64,000 bases of DNA from an uncultured Bacilli bacterium (GCA_934098705.1 CAKOPC010000003.1:96844-160843); one strand, 5' to 3'; counted from the first letter of the stretch, positions 1 through 8,810 are shown. A program made the numbers and translations. The notes: generated by a model from the sequence alone, not told the origin.

Positions 1-3000
1 CAATCATGTAAGAGTTATCAAACATTTTAAGGGTTCCAGAACCGAAGTCTATTATGTAATAGTTTACATCTTCTGGAGTGTAAAGTATAAGTGATGAATA
101 AAGCATACTTGTTATAAATTTTTCTTTACCTGAACCACTTATACCATAACATAAACAGTTACCATCATATTGATATGATATAGTTAGTAGTTTTTGCATT
201 TGTTTTGTTGGAATATCAACTTCACCAACAACAACAGAAATATCGTTTTGATTCTTTGTAAACTTATACTTTTCTATAAGATCTGTAACTTTTATAAAGT
301 TTGGTATTTTAGGTAACCATAATGGTTTACATTTTATATTTTCTGCCTTTGCTATATCACTTAAGTATCTTATAATGTTTGTAAGTTCCTCACCCTTTGA
401 TGTTACACCTTCTTGTTTTACAACTGTATTTGTTTGTTTTATGATGTATCCAATATTATCTATAAAATCTATTTTAGAGTCTATTGTTTTCTTAACTTTT
501 GAGGACTCTATATATTTTCCTCCGGCATAGGCTGCTTGTCCTAAAACGAATATTTCATTATAACCAACTTGGAAATAGAATCTTCCTGTTTGTTTTAAGT
601 AAGCGGCATCAGGGCATTTTATAACTTCATTAGAATCTGATTTTTCTTGTACTCTTAAACATACTCTAAATCTTGTGTTTGACCATATTTGAGGATCTAC
701 AACACCACTTGGTTTTTGTGTTGCTAAGATAAGATGTACTCCTAAAGAACGTCCAATACGAGCTGTTGAAATTAATTGATTCATAAATTCTGGCTGTTGT
801 TGTTTTAATTCTGCAAACTCATCACTTATGATAAATAAGTGGGATACAGGTTCTTCAACAAGACCATCACGGTACATTTTTTGATATTTATAAATATCTA
901 TTGTACTTTCTCCTGATATTTCCCTTGCCTTGTTAAATAGTGCTTGTCTTCTTTTTAACTCTGATTCAACTGATGATAAACTTCTTTTTATTTCATTAGC
1001 GTCAAGATTTGTTATAGTGCCTACTAAATGAGGAAGTTTAAAACCTAAATTATTATTTTCAAATGCACCAGCTAGTCCACCACCTTTATAATCTATTAAA
1101 ATAAATTGAACTTCATAGGGGTGATAATTTAAAGCCATAGATAAAATATAAGTAATTATAAACTCTGATTTACCAGAACCTGTCATACCTGCTATTAAAC
1201 CATGAGGACCATGAAATTTTTCATGAAGGTCTATTGTTATTTTTTCACCATTTCTACCAATACCAACGGGAGCTTGTAAACTTAAAATAGGATTTTTCTC
1301 TTTCCATCTTAAAGCAGAATTTAACTGTTCTACCTTACCAACATCATACATTTCTAAGAATCCTACTTTATCTGGTAATTGTCCTTCTTCTTTATTATCT
1401 ATTAAAATTGGAATATTAGCTAAACTTTTAACACATGCTTCATAATCAACATATGTATTATAATCTAAAGTAAAGTTTTGATGTTCCGTAACATTATCAC
1501 TATTTGTAATAGTACCATAATCATTTTCTAATTCTATTATATTTTTACATTTATCAGGTAAGTTAGATATTTTATTGTCTAGTAAAATTAGATTAAAACC
1601 ATAATAATTATCTTTATTTAATATGTTATTAAATATATCAAAATCCCTTATGTTTTTAAAGTTATCAGTAATTATAAGGTATACTTGGTTAAATTTATCT
1701 GTTTTTGTTTCTTTAAAAGCATCAATTCTTGATTGCATTACTCTATCTAAGTAGTAACAGATTTCTTTATATTCACTATTATTAGTACCAAAGAATCTTA
1801 TTTGTCTATCATTTGACATTAAATATGGTAAACTTTTTAGATATTTCCATTTATAACTATTGTCTTCATCTGTTAAAATTACAAGTTTTAAGTTATCATA
1901 ACTTTGAAATGCTACAAGTTGTAATATTATTTTATCTATTTCATCTTGTAAATATTTTTCTTCTCCAATTAAAGCTTGAATATAATTTTTCATAAGATTT
2001 ACTGTTATTGGTACATCTTCTAAAAACTTATCTTCATTAATTAATTTTTGCATCATTTCTTTTAATTCGTCATTTGTAAGGGTAAAATGTTCTTCTTCTT
2101 TTTTCATATTTATTTTCATTTTACACTTACCTTTTCCAAGGCTTACACTTAAAAAATCTTCATCTGTTATTCTTCTTTGCCATAACTTGTCGCTTTTATT
2201 TAGGATTATATTTTCTACTTCTGTTATACTAGGATAGTTATCATTTAGTATTTTTATTTGTTTTTCTTTTTCTTTATTTATCTCATCATACTTAGATTCA
2301 ATATATTTAGTGTATTTTGAAATTCTTACTTTATCTTGATTTTTTCTATATATTTTCATGTACAGTCTTGTTATAAAAGGCCATAAAAGGATACTAAGTA
2401 GCATTGATACACAAATAACAAGAGAGGGAATCGCTTTTTCAAATGTCATATTGCCTTGGATTACGTTATTAACTGACATATATCCCGTAACAAGAGATGT
2501 CATAGACATTGTAAGCATTGGTCCTATTGTTAAAAGTACTGGAGTTTCTTCTTTGGTGTATTTAGCGGGAGGATCATCAACCTTTACATCAAGAGGTGTT
2601 ATAATATAATTTAAACGTGGTTTTTTATAGAAATAATCATCTTCATTATATATTGGCATTTCTATCTCTTCTTGATTTTCGGTAAATGGCATCTCTTTAT
2701 CATACTCTATATTTGTAAGTAATAAATTAGTTACATTAACACTTGGAATGGTTGCATCATTTACAAGAATAAACATTCTAGGACCTATTTGAGTCATCTT
2801 TTCTATAAATATTATCTTAAGTCCCATTATAAAAATTATATCACCACTTTTTATTTCTTTATATTTTATAACTTTAACATTATTTAGATATGTTCCTATT
2901 TGGGAATTGTTATTATATAAAAATATTTTATTATCTATAGCTTTTATAATAGCATTTTCACTATCTAATATTTTATAGTTTATTTGAGATTTATTACCAC

Positions 3001-3343
3001 TACCTATTATAATTCCTTGTTTTAAAAAATTTGTTACTTCATAAACATTATATTTTAATTTTATGGGTGATGTATATATAAGTATGTTAGAGTTATCAAG
3101 GGCTTTAAATAAGGAATAAAATTTATTTTCTTTAAGAATTGCATATGGAGCTTTTTCACCATTTATAACGGGATATACTTCATCATTAGCTACTATTTTC
3201 CACTCGTTATCAACGCCTTCGATACATATTAAATTTTCTAAAGTTCCTAAAGCTTTAGTATTTTTAATCCAGTAACTTCCTTCCACTTTTTCTGGTAATA
3301 TTATATTTTGTATTACATCATCTTTTATTATAGATACCCTCAT
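1..3343 (-). CDS. essC: EssC-type FtsK/SpoIIIE ATPase of type VII secretion (partial)
   Basis: Motor ATPase of the Firmicutes type VII secretion system (T7SSb), which drives WXG100 export at the membrane. About 1114 codons are visible and the C-terminus lies beyond the left edge; EssC proteins are usually near 1480 residues. The N-terminal ~230 residues are beta-rich and FHA-like. Two membrane segments lie near residues 262-285 and 300-325. The first FtsK ATPase has Walker A GMTGSGKS near residue 720 and Walker B FIISDEFAEL near 837. The second has GISGSGKEK near 1064, with Glu where Ser/Thr is usual. The ATG at 3343 follows a GAGGTGA ribosome site. It is the last visible gene of the WXG100 operon. 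Confidence 0.93.
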   Translation of the reverse strand, partial: MRVSIIKDDVIQNIILPEKVEGSYWIKNTKALGTLENLICIEGVDNEWKIVANDEVYPVINGEKAPYAILKENKFYSLFKALDNSNILIYTSPIKLKYNVYEVTNFLKQGIIIGSGNKSQINYKILDSENAIIKAIDNKIFLYNNNSQIGTYLNNVKVIKYKEIKSGDIIFIMGLKIIFIEKMTQIGPRMFILVNDATIPSVNVTNLLLTNIEYDKEMPFTENQEEIEMPIYNEDDYFYKKPRLNYIITPLDVKVDDPPAKYTKEETPVLLTIGPMLTMSMTSLVTGYMSVNNVIQGNMTFEKAIPSLVICVSMLLSILLWPFITRLYMKIYRKNQDKVRISKYTKYIESKYDEINKEKEKQIKILNDNYPSITEVENIILNKSDKLWQRRITDEDFLSVSLGKGKCKMKINMKKEEEHFTLTNDELKEMMQKLINEDKFLEDVPITVNLMKNYIQALIGEEKYLQDEIDKIILQLVAFQSYDNLKLVILTDEDNSYKWKYLKSLPYLMSNDRQIRFFGTNNSEYKEICYYLDRVMQSRIDAFKETKTDKFNQVYLIITDNFKNIRDFDIFNNILNKDNYYGFNLILLDNKISNLPDKCKNIIELENDYGTITNSDNVTEHQNFTLDYNTYVDYEACVKSLANIPILIDNKEEGQLPDKVGFLEMYDVGKVEQLNSALRWKEKNPILSLQAPVGIGRNGEKITIDLHEKFHGPHGLIAGMTGSGKSEFIITYILSMALNYHPYEVQFILIDYKGGGLAGAFENNNLGFKLPHLVGTITNLDANEIKRSLSSVESELKRRQALFNKAREISGESTIDIYKYQKMYRDGLVEEPVSHLFIISDEFAELKQQQPEFMNQLISTARIGRSLGVHLILATQKPSGVVDPQIWSNTRFRVCLRVQEKSDSNEVIKCPDAAYLKQTGRFYFQVGYNEIFVLGQAAYAGGKYIESSKVKKTIDSKIDFIDNIGYIIKQTNTVVKQEGVTSKGEELTNIIRYLSDIAKAENIKCKPLWLPKIPNFIKVTDLIEKYKFTKNQNDISVVVGEVDIPTKQMQKLLTISYQYDGNCLCYGISGSGKEKFITSMLYSSLILYTPEDVNYYIIDFGSGTLKMFDNSYMI

Positions 3344-3367
3344 TTTTATTCACCTCACACATAAATG

Positions 3368-3658
3368 TTAGATATTAATTATTAATGATGAAAAATAATC
3401 ATCTAATTCATCATAAGATTTATTAACATCATTTAAATATTTTGCGTATTCTTCCATTACTTTTTTTATATTGTCATACCCTATTACAGTATCTGTTATC
3501 TTTTCTTTTAGTTTATTGGCATCAACACCTTGCCAAAATGTATTGATATTTGAATTTATAGATATCAAATTTTGTTTATCCTTATTTATATTAACTGACA
3601 TTTCACTTAATTGTTTACTAATATTATCTATCTTTTCTCTATCTATTTCTATTCTCAC
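3368..3658 (-). CDS. WXG100 family T7SS substrate or chaperone
   Basis: Small helical-hairpin protein of 96 residues, the usual WXG100 (EsxA-like) length. The W-x-G turn is visible as FWQGVDANKLKEKI near the middle, between two amphipathic helices. WXG100 proteins are secreted as dimers by EssC or serve as partners for larger substrates. The start is a GTG preceded by GAGGG six bases upstream. It sits directly between the CHAP-domain protein and essC, with 24 bases to each, which suits a dedicated export partner. Which of the neighbouring hydrolases it pairs with cannot be told from sequence. Confidence 0.87.
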   Translation of the reverse strand: MRIEIDREKIDNISKQLSEMSVNINKDKQNLISINSNINTFWQGVDANKLKEKITDTVIGYDNIKKVMEEYAKYLNDVNKSYDELDDYFSSLIINI

Positions 3659-3681
3659 AATTTACCCTCTTTTCTAAAATA

Positions 3682-4629
3682 TTAATTATTTCCCATAAGG
3701 TCAATACAACCTTGGTACTTACCTCCTAAACGGGTTTTAAACTCATCAACTGTCATAGTATTTAAACCACCTTCTGGATCTCCATAACCCATATTTGACT
3801 CATAAACAGTAACATATTCTATTCCTGATTCATCATAAAAAATATTAGTAACCAAAGCAGTATGTCCATATTGTCCGTTATTATATACTGCTATTGAACC
3901 TACCGTTGGCTCAGCCGAGGTTGCAAAAGCTTTGCTATTTTGATTATTAGTCCAGTAATCCTTTGCATACATACCTTTTACATTTGTCATGTACTTATTA
4001 TATACATCATCACTTATAGAACCATCATTATGTAAATTTTTAATAATTCTTGTTATTGCAGAACCACACTGTATAACTGTTTCCCCTTCTTTTAGTTCTG
4101 GTTTTTTTGATGTAATTGAATCATTACTTCCAATATGTATTATAATAGTACCATCATCATCTATTATAGCTTCTTCATATTTTTGGTTATTGTTAGTATT
4201 GTTACTACTATTATTGTTGCTATTATTATTACTACCGTTATTGGTATTATTTCTATTATTATTTATTGTTCCATTACTATCTTTATTACCTGTATTATTT
4301 GAAGTAAAATTATTATCACTTGTTATGTTGCCACTTGGCTTGTTTTTTATTATTTCCATATCAACATTTTGATAACTGTTAATACTTTCTGCTACATGTG
4401 ATGTAAGGGATGTTAATGAATCACTTTCGTTTGTCATATCAGTTTTTAAAATAGATATTTTATCATAAAATGATGTTGCAGCAGGTCCTTTCCATGCTTC
4501 TTTTATAGTACTTTCTATCGTTTCTACAACATCTTTTGCATCAGTAAGTTTTGCTCTTATGCTTTCTAATTCATTATTACACTCTAAAACATCTTTATAT
4601 GATATTTTTGTATGTTCCAAATTTCTCAT
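3682..4629 (-). CDS. T7SS-associated WXG-like protein with C-terminal CHAP hydrolase
   Basis: Modular protein of 315 residues. Residues 1-90 form a WXG-like helical hairpin with AWKGPAATSF at the turn (W46, G48). Residues 99-149 are an Asn/Ser/Thr-rich linker. Residues 180-315 look like a CHAP amidase/endopeptidase, with candidate catalytic Cys188 (IQCGSAITR), His256 (YGHTALV) and Glu278 (VYESN). CHAP domains cleave peptidoglycan stem or bridge peptides. No Sec signal is present, so export through the adjacent T7SS is inferred. The ATG at 4629 sits right against its AAGGGG site; a TTG at 4620 has better spacing. Role could be wall remodelling for secretion or an antibacterial effector. Confidence 0.85.
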   Translation of the reverse strand: MRNLEHTKISYKDVLECNNELESIRAKLTDAKDVVETIESTIKEAWKGPAATSFYDKISILKTDMTNESDSLTSLTSHVAESINSYQNVDMEIIKNKPSGNITSDNNFTSNNTGNKDSNGTINNNRNNTNNGSNNNSNNNSSNNTNNNQKYEEAIIDDDGTIIIHIGSNDSITSKKPELKEGETVIQCGSAITRIIKNLHNDGSISDDVYNKYMTNVKGMYAKDYWTNNQNSKAFATSAEPTVGSIAVYNNGQYGHTALVTNIFYDESGIEYVTVYESNMGYGDPEGGLNTMTVDEFKTRLGGKYQGCIDLMGNN

Positions 4630-4636
4630 CCCCTTT

Positions 4637-5758
4637 TTAGTTAAAGCTTATAGTGGATTCACAGTTATTTTCATTTTTATCTATATATTTGACTGTAAAA
4701 GTATCATCATTTGTCCATTGCATTATATGACGTATATAATCTTTATCACCATAATTTGGCTTTGTATATACATAATTATAGTCTACCCAACCAAAATCAT
4801 TTAGGTTACTTACTACAGTATTTTTTCTTCCTTCTCCCTCTATACCTTTTGCATCAGCATATGCATTAAATACTTGTCCGGCATTTCCTATACCTTGATG
4901 ATTTAACATAGCTGCTATAAAATTACCATTATATAATCTTGTATCATTTTGTAAATCTATTGCTGTCATTTTAATGCTTCCTTCGACACTTTTTAAGTAA
5001 TCTTCATAGTTTTCTGAAACAGTTTTACCATTTATATGTACTCCATTTTCATCCACTTTTACTATTTCAATTTCATTTGTATCATAATTATAAACCTTGA
5101 ATTTTTCATTTAAATAAGCATCAGGATGCATACCTGTTACATTGGCCTTTCCCTTCAAATCACTACCACACCTTGTTTCTTGGCTACACATTGCACGTAA
5201 AAGATCAAATGAAATTCCATAAGCACTAGCATATTTAGTAATTGCATCCTTTACTTCAGTACTTGCATTATTCCAAATTTTCTCTGCTCCAGCTTTATCT
5301 TGAGTATAAAATTTTGAAGCAGTATTATTTTTATTTATAACATTATTGTCTTCTTTTACCTCTTCCTTTATAGGTTCTTTAGTTTCTTCTTGTACTCCTT
5401 CTACTTTTTCTATATTTTCAGCAGTTATTAAAGTTGTTGAAAGAGCTTCAGTTGTTATATTTTTATTTATAGCAAACCCATTACTAATATCCGTATTTTC
5501 TTGTAAAAACTTCTCAAGAGCTTCTACATTTTCTATATAACTATTAAACCATCCAAGTATATTTACATATCCTTTTTCAATTTGTTGGTACATCTTACTT
5601 AAAGAACTTGCTATATTATTAATATAGGCATTTTGACAAGATACTAAATAACCTGTATTAAAGGCGTCATAGGCATTATTTAAAAAGTTTGACTTTTCAG
5701 TTTCTATATTTCCTTTTACTTCTTGTAATTTTGTTAAATCTATTATTTTTGTATCCAT
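4637..5758 (-). CDS. T7SS-associated protein with C-terminal lytic transglycosylase-like domain
   Basis: Protein of 373 residues. The first ~90 residues are helical without signal peptide and contain ILGWFNSY, reminiscent of a degenerate WXG hairpin. An acidic/Lys-rich linker spans about 110-145. The rest resembles an SLT/goose-lysozyme fold, with FDLLRAMCSQETRCGS giving candidate catalytic Glu194, and a later MLNHQGIGNAGQVFNAYAD segment. An insertion of roughly 45 residues separates these two. Such enzymes cut the glycan strands of peptidoglycan. The ATG follows AAGGAG. Lying just upstream of the CHAP protein in the T7SS operon, it is probably secreted by that system; the exact hydrolase family is less certain. 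Confidence 0.8.
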   Translation of the reverse strand: MDTKIIDLTKLQEVKGNIETEKSNFLNNAYDAFNTGYLVSCQNAYINNIASSLSKMYQQIEKGYVNILGWFNSYIENVEALEKFLQENTDISNGFAINKNITTEALSTTLITAENIEKVEGVQEETKEPIKEEVKEDNNVINKNNTASKFYTQDKAGAEKIWNNASTEVKDAITKYASAYGISFDLLRAMCSQETRCGSDLKGKANVTGMHPDAYLNEKFKVYNYDTNEIEIVKVDENGVHINGKTVSENYEDYLKSVEGSIKMTAIDLQNDTRLYNGNFIAAMLNHQGIGNAGQVFNAYADAKGIEGEGRKNTVVSNLNDFGWVDYNYVYTKPNYGDKDYIRHIMQWTNDDTFTVKYIDKNENNCESTISFN

Positions 5759-5770
5759 TAAAAAACTCCT

Positions 5771-6028
5771 TTACTGTATTAAAACTATTTTTGTACCATT
5801 TTTTATACCTGAATCTTTTATTAATTTATCATTGTCATAAGTAATACCATTATCTCTATCTATAAATATAACATTATCTTTTATTTTAAAGGTACCATTT
5901 GTTAATTCATTTATAGAGGAATATAAATACTTTTTTATAGTTCCTACCTTTTTATTACTTGGTATATATACATCAAATTCATATTCAATATCTGGTATAA
6001 GTATTGTTATTAAATATTTATTTTTCAC
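5771..6028 (-). CDS. esaB: EsaB/YukD-like ubiquitin-fold T7SS component
   Basis: Small cytoplasmic ubiquitin-like protein of about 85 residues. YukD/EsaB proteins are a constant part of Firmicutes T7SS loci and influence export or expression of the system. The beta-grasp pattern is visible: two N-terminal strands (YLITILIPD, YEFDVYIPS), a helix, and C-terminal strands ending in IKNGTKIVLIQ. A GTG at 6037 overlaps the previous stop, but the GTG at 6028 has the better-spaced AGGGTGA site, so I use it. Identity rests on size, fold pattern and position more than on strong residue conservation. Confidence 0.75.
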   Translation of the reverse strand: MKNKYLITILIPDIEYEFDVYIPSNKKVGTIKKYLYSSINELTNGTFKIKDNVIFIDRDNGITYDNDKLIKDSGIKNGTKIVLIQ

Positions 6029-6033
6029 TTTAA

Positions 6034-6429
6034 TCACCCTATAATATTTACTATTTGACTTAATACATTTTGTAATGCTTGATAGTTATTATTTATTTCA
6101 TTTTGTAATAATTGTTTTCTATCTATTTCTTCTTCACTTAGAAAAGATAATTCTTGTTGTAAATCATTTATTTCATTGCTAATTGATTTATAATTTCCAA
6201 TTAAGGCAGGTATAGAACTATAACTATCTAGTTTGTTACTTAGTTCATTATATCTAGTGATTAACTTTGTTACTGCATTTATAAATGTTGTTTTAGAATT
6301 TGTTTGCCATTTACTATTATCTATTTCTAAAACTTTATCTAAATTTTCGTAATTTAATTTGTCTTTACAATTTGAAATTGTATTTGCTAATTGTTGTGTA
6401 TTAACATCTTTAAATAAATCTAAATTCAT
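6034..6429 (-). CDS. WXG-like helical protein of the T7SS operon
   Basis: Protein of 131 residues, almost entirely helical, with no signal peptide or membrane segment. KWQTNSKTTFINAV around residue 41 resembles a WXG turn without the Gly, and the C-terminal half contains a Gln/Glu-rich coiled coil (LQQELSFLSEEEIDRKQ). Its stop TGA overlaps the following EsaB-like gene, implying translational coupling. It probably acts as a WXG100-superfamily substrate or chaperone, but no named family is recognised. The ATG is preceded by AAAGGCAAG. Confidence 0.7.
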   Translation of the reverse strand: MNLDLFKDVNTQQLANTISNCKDKLNYENLDKVLEIDNSKWQTNSKTTFINAVTKLITRYNELSNKLDSYSSIPALIGNYKSISNEINDLQQELSFLSEEEIDRKQLLQNEINNNYQALQNVLSQIVNIIG

Positions 6430-6450
6430 AAAAAATTATCACTTGCCTTT

Positions 6451-6744
6451 CTAAACATTTATTGACATACTTGCAAAGGTATTATCTAAGGTATCATAAT
6501 ACTCCATAGCCTTAGTTAAATAAATACTGTACTCTTCTATTTTGGTTTTCATTTCATTATATTTTATTAAATCTTCATCGGTAAGAGTTTGTATAAGTTT
6601 TTTAGCATCATCACCTTGCCATGCACTATCTATTTTTTCTACTACTGAGTTTAAAGCTTTTATTTGGGTATTAAGTTCTTCGCCTTGATACTCTAATAAT
6701 TTACTTTGCTTTTTTATAGTATCACTATTAACTTCAATACGCAT
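6451..6744 (-). CDS. WXG100 family protein
   Basis: WXG100 protein of 97 residues with the diagnostic turn AWQGDDAKKLIQTL between two helices. It closely resembles the copy at 3368-3658 in its start (MRIEV versus MRIEI) and turn sequence, so the two are probably paralogues. The ATG at 6753 overlaps the GGGAG ribosome site, so the ATG at 6744, nine bases downstream of that site, is chosen. Third gene of the T7SS operon. Confidence 0.88.
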   Translation of the reverse strand: MRIEVNSDTIKKQSKLLEYQGEELNTQIKALNSVVEKIDSAWQGDDAKKLIQTLTDEDLIKYNEMKTKIEEYSIYLTKAMEYYDTLDNTFASMSINV

Positions 6745-6818
6745 AAAAATCATCTCCCACTAAAAGATATAACTGTAATTTATATCCATTAGTTGAAGAA
6801 CTATATAAAATATAGTTA

Positions 6819-7106
6819 TTATTCTCCAATAATTTTTGTATCAACTGATCTATAAGTTTCAACAACAGATAATAAATGTTTATGGCAATCACTTATTGCA
6901 CTTGAAAATTCTGGAAATTTAGCACTTAATCTGTCAAATTCTTCTTTTGTTTTAGAAGCTGCTGTTCCGTTCCATACATCATCTGTTCCTATTTTATTAA
7001 ATAAAGCTTTTATCTCTTCAAGTAAACTTTCCATTTGTGTTGCTTTTTCATTTAATTGGTTTGCTATACCTTCGATTTGTCCGTATGATAATTTTGAAAA
7101 ATCCAT
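6819..7106 (-). CDS. WXG100 family protein
   Basis: WXG100 protein of 95 residues. The turn VWNGTAASKTKEEF keeps the W-x-G pattern with Asn in the middle. The first helix (LNEKATQMESLLEEIKALF) and the second (FSSAISDCHKHLLSVVETY) form the expected hairpin, and it contains one Cys. The start follows AGGAGGG. A 74-base gap to the next gene is the longest in the operon and may hold a processing site. Substrate or chaperone of the adjacent T7SS. Confidence 0.88.
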   Translation of the reverse strand: MDFSKLSYGQIEGIANQLNEKATQMESLLEEIKALFNKIGTDDVWNGTAASKTKEEFDRLSAKFPEFSSAISDCHKHLLSVVETYRSVDTKIIGE

Positions 7107-7123
7107 AATATCCCTCCTATTTA

Positions 7124-7408
7124 TTATTTAATTGCATTAGCATTATTTTCACATGCTTCTTGATATGCATTACCTACTCTTACTAAGAAATCTCCCATTT
7201 CATTTATAGTTTCAGCAAGTCTATTCATAACTTCTGCTTGTTCTGCTACAGCATTTGTATATTTTGAAGCATCACTACCTTCCCAGTATGTTTGTAGTTC
7301 TGTATTTACTGCTTTTATTTGATTTAATAAATCTTGAAATTCTGCTCCTTTTGTTAAAACGCTGTTACCAACAGAAATTGTTTCACTATAATTAATATTT
7401 AAGTCCAT
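7124..7408 (-). CDS. WXG100 family protein, first gene of T7SS operon
   Basis: WXG100 protein of 94 residues with YWEGSDASKYTNAV at the turn, the copy closest in this window to classical EsxA. EsxA-like proteins are secreted as helical-hairpin dimers and are often the first gene of T7SSb loci, as here. The ATG at 7408 is eight bases downstream of AGGAGG; an upstream GTG at 7417 lies inside that site and is rejected. A consensus promoter precedes it. Confidence 0.9.
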   Translation of the reverse strand: MDLNINYSETISVGNSVLTKGAEFQDLLNQIKAVNTELQTYWEGSDASKYTNAVAEQAEVMNRLAETINEMGDFLVRVGNAYQEACENNANAIK

Positions 7409-7451
7409 CTCTTTCACCTCCTATTATGTAATTATTATTAACTACAATATA

Positions 7452-7480
7452 ATTGTATAAAAATAAAGATTTAAAGTCAA
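7452..7480 (-). promoter_or_regulatory. SigA-type promoter of the T7SS operon
   Basis: Minus strand: -35 TTGACT at 7480-7475, a 17-base spacer and -10 TACAAT at 7457-7452. It lies about 45 bases upstream of the first WXG100 gene. The -35 box is part of a small dyad (AAGTCA ... TGACTT) at about 7474-7492. Confidence 0.8.
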
Positions 7481-7503
7481 TAAAATGACTTTTTTTTAAC
7501 ATA

Positions 7504-8724
7504 TTATTTATTAATTTTCTTATACATTTTATATATATTTTCATTTAATACTAAGTCAAACTCTCCTATATATTCTGTTATATCAGTATTAAAATCAAGA
7601 TTAGTTTTATTTCTTTCGTAAAAATTATCATCACTGAATTTTCCTTTTAGTCCATTTAAATCAAAATATATTGCTCCTTGTTTGGCATATTTTTCAATGA
7701 TGTACCATTTAAGTAAGTATAAGGAATTAAATTTAGAATATTCTTTTTGTTCTTGTTCTATTAGAAATTCAATCCAGTATTTATCAAGTATTATGGCACA
7801 GGTTGCTATTATTTTTTCTTCTACTTTATTATTTATAAGTTCTTGAGCTTCATTTATACATAAACGATATTTTTCTATTTTTTCTTCTGTTTCTTTATAT
7901 ATCTTTATCTTTTCATCATATGATAGTCCAAGTTTCTTTTTTTCTAATATATCATTTGATATTGTTTCATAATTTTGTACTTCTATGTTATATAGTCTTT
8001 TAACATTTTCAAGGTATTTATAAGGTTTTATTTTAGCAAAGTATATTTCAAAACTATTTTGATAACATGCTGAAAGGTTTTGATAAAATTTTAAATTGTT
8101 TTTTTGTTTATTTTTTATTAATGCATAAAACTTTTCAATATCGTTATTTGTTCCCTTAAATATTTCTATACCACTACTTTTAGCAATAGTTATTTTTTCT
8201 TTAGTTTTAGAATCTAATTTTTTAAATACTGTTTCACTACTTCCTGTAACTTTTAAAAGGCCATTAAAACGTGGCTTTAATGTTTTTTTATCATAGTAAT
8301 AATATCCTTTATTAGTTAAAATAATATCAAGATTACTTGTATAAACACTTGGAAGTATATCACCATTTTTAGATAATTTATTTTTGATAATAAGAGGATC
8401 TATTTTTATAAAGATATAGTTTCTAGGTGTAAAGTGTGCCTTTATAGTTTTTGTTATTTCATCTATTAACTTTTCATCATTATAATCTATTAGAAACCCT
8501 CTAGGACAGTAACCATATTTATATCCTAAAAGAAGGTTTTTAGTAAGCATCATAGTAACTCCTAAAATAGTGTTTGTCTTTTCATCTAAAAAACCATAAT
8601 ATGATACTTTATATTTATAATTTTTCATTAAATTACCATACATACTTGTTTGATAAAAAGAATGTAATGGATGACTAAAGGATGCTTTATCAAATTGTTG
8701 CTTGCTTATATTTACTATTTTCAT
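7504..8724 (-). CDS. FemABX-family peptidoglycan cross-bridge aminoacyltransferase
   Basis: Likely adds an amino acid from aminoacyl-tRNA to the lipid II stem peptide, building the wall cross-bridge (FemX/MurM-type reaction). The 407-residue length fits the family. The N-terminus has the typical FemABX opening (HPLHSFYQTSMYGNLMK) and two GNAT-like lobes, separated by a helical coiled-coil arm around residues 235-300. The C-terminal lobe ends with YFDLNGLKG and FDLVLNENIYKMYKKI. The ATG at 8724 follows AAAGG; the upstream ATG at 8751 lacks one. It has its own weak promoter, so it is adjacent to, not part of, the T7SS operon. Confidence 0.85.
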   Translation of the reverse strand: MKIVNISKQQFDKASFSHPLHSFYQTSMYGNLMKNYKYKVSYYGFLDEKTNTILGVTMMLTKNLLLGYKYGYCPRGFLIDYNDEKLIDEITKTIKAHFTPRNYIFIKIDPLIIKNKLSKNGDILPSVYTSNLDIILTNKGYYYYDKKTLKPRFNGLLKVTGSSETVFKKLDSKTKEKITIAKSSGIEIFKGTNNDIEKFYALIKNKQKNNLKFYQNLSACYQNSFEIYFAKIKPYKYLENVKRLYNIEVQNYETISNDILEKKKLGLSYDEKIKIYKETEEKIEKYRLCINEAQELINNKVEEKIIATCAIILDKYWIEFLIEQEQKEYSKFNSLYLLKWYIIEKYAKQGAIYFDLNGLKGKFSDDNFYERNKTNLDFNTDITEYIGEFDLVLNENIYKMYKKINK

Positions 8725-8755
8725 ATTGTTTATCCTTTCTATTTTATACATAATA

Positions 8756-8784
8756 AATATATCATAATTTTGGGATTTTTTAAA
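8756..8784 (-). promoter_or_regulatory. Candidate promoter of the FemABX gene
   Basis: Minus strand extended -10 TGATATATT (hexamer 8761-8756) with a poor -35 TTTAAA at 8784-8779. The extended -10 could compensate for the weak -35. Confidence 0.4.
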
Positions 8785-8810
8785 TGGTTTTTAATTTAGT
8801 TTTACTTTAT

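Noticed and set aside
3989..4372. Plus-strand Leu-rich frame opposite the CHAP protein gene.
   Set aside because: The poly-Leu stretch is simply the complement of the Asn triplet linker; no start signals are present.
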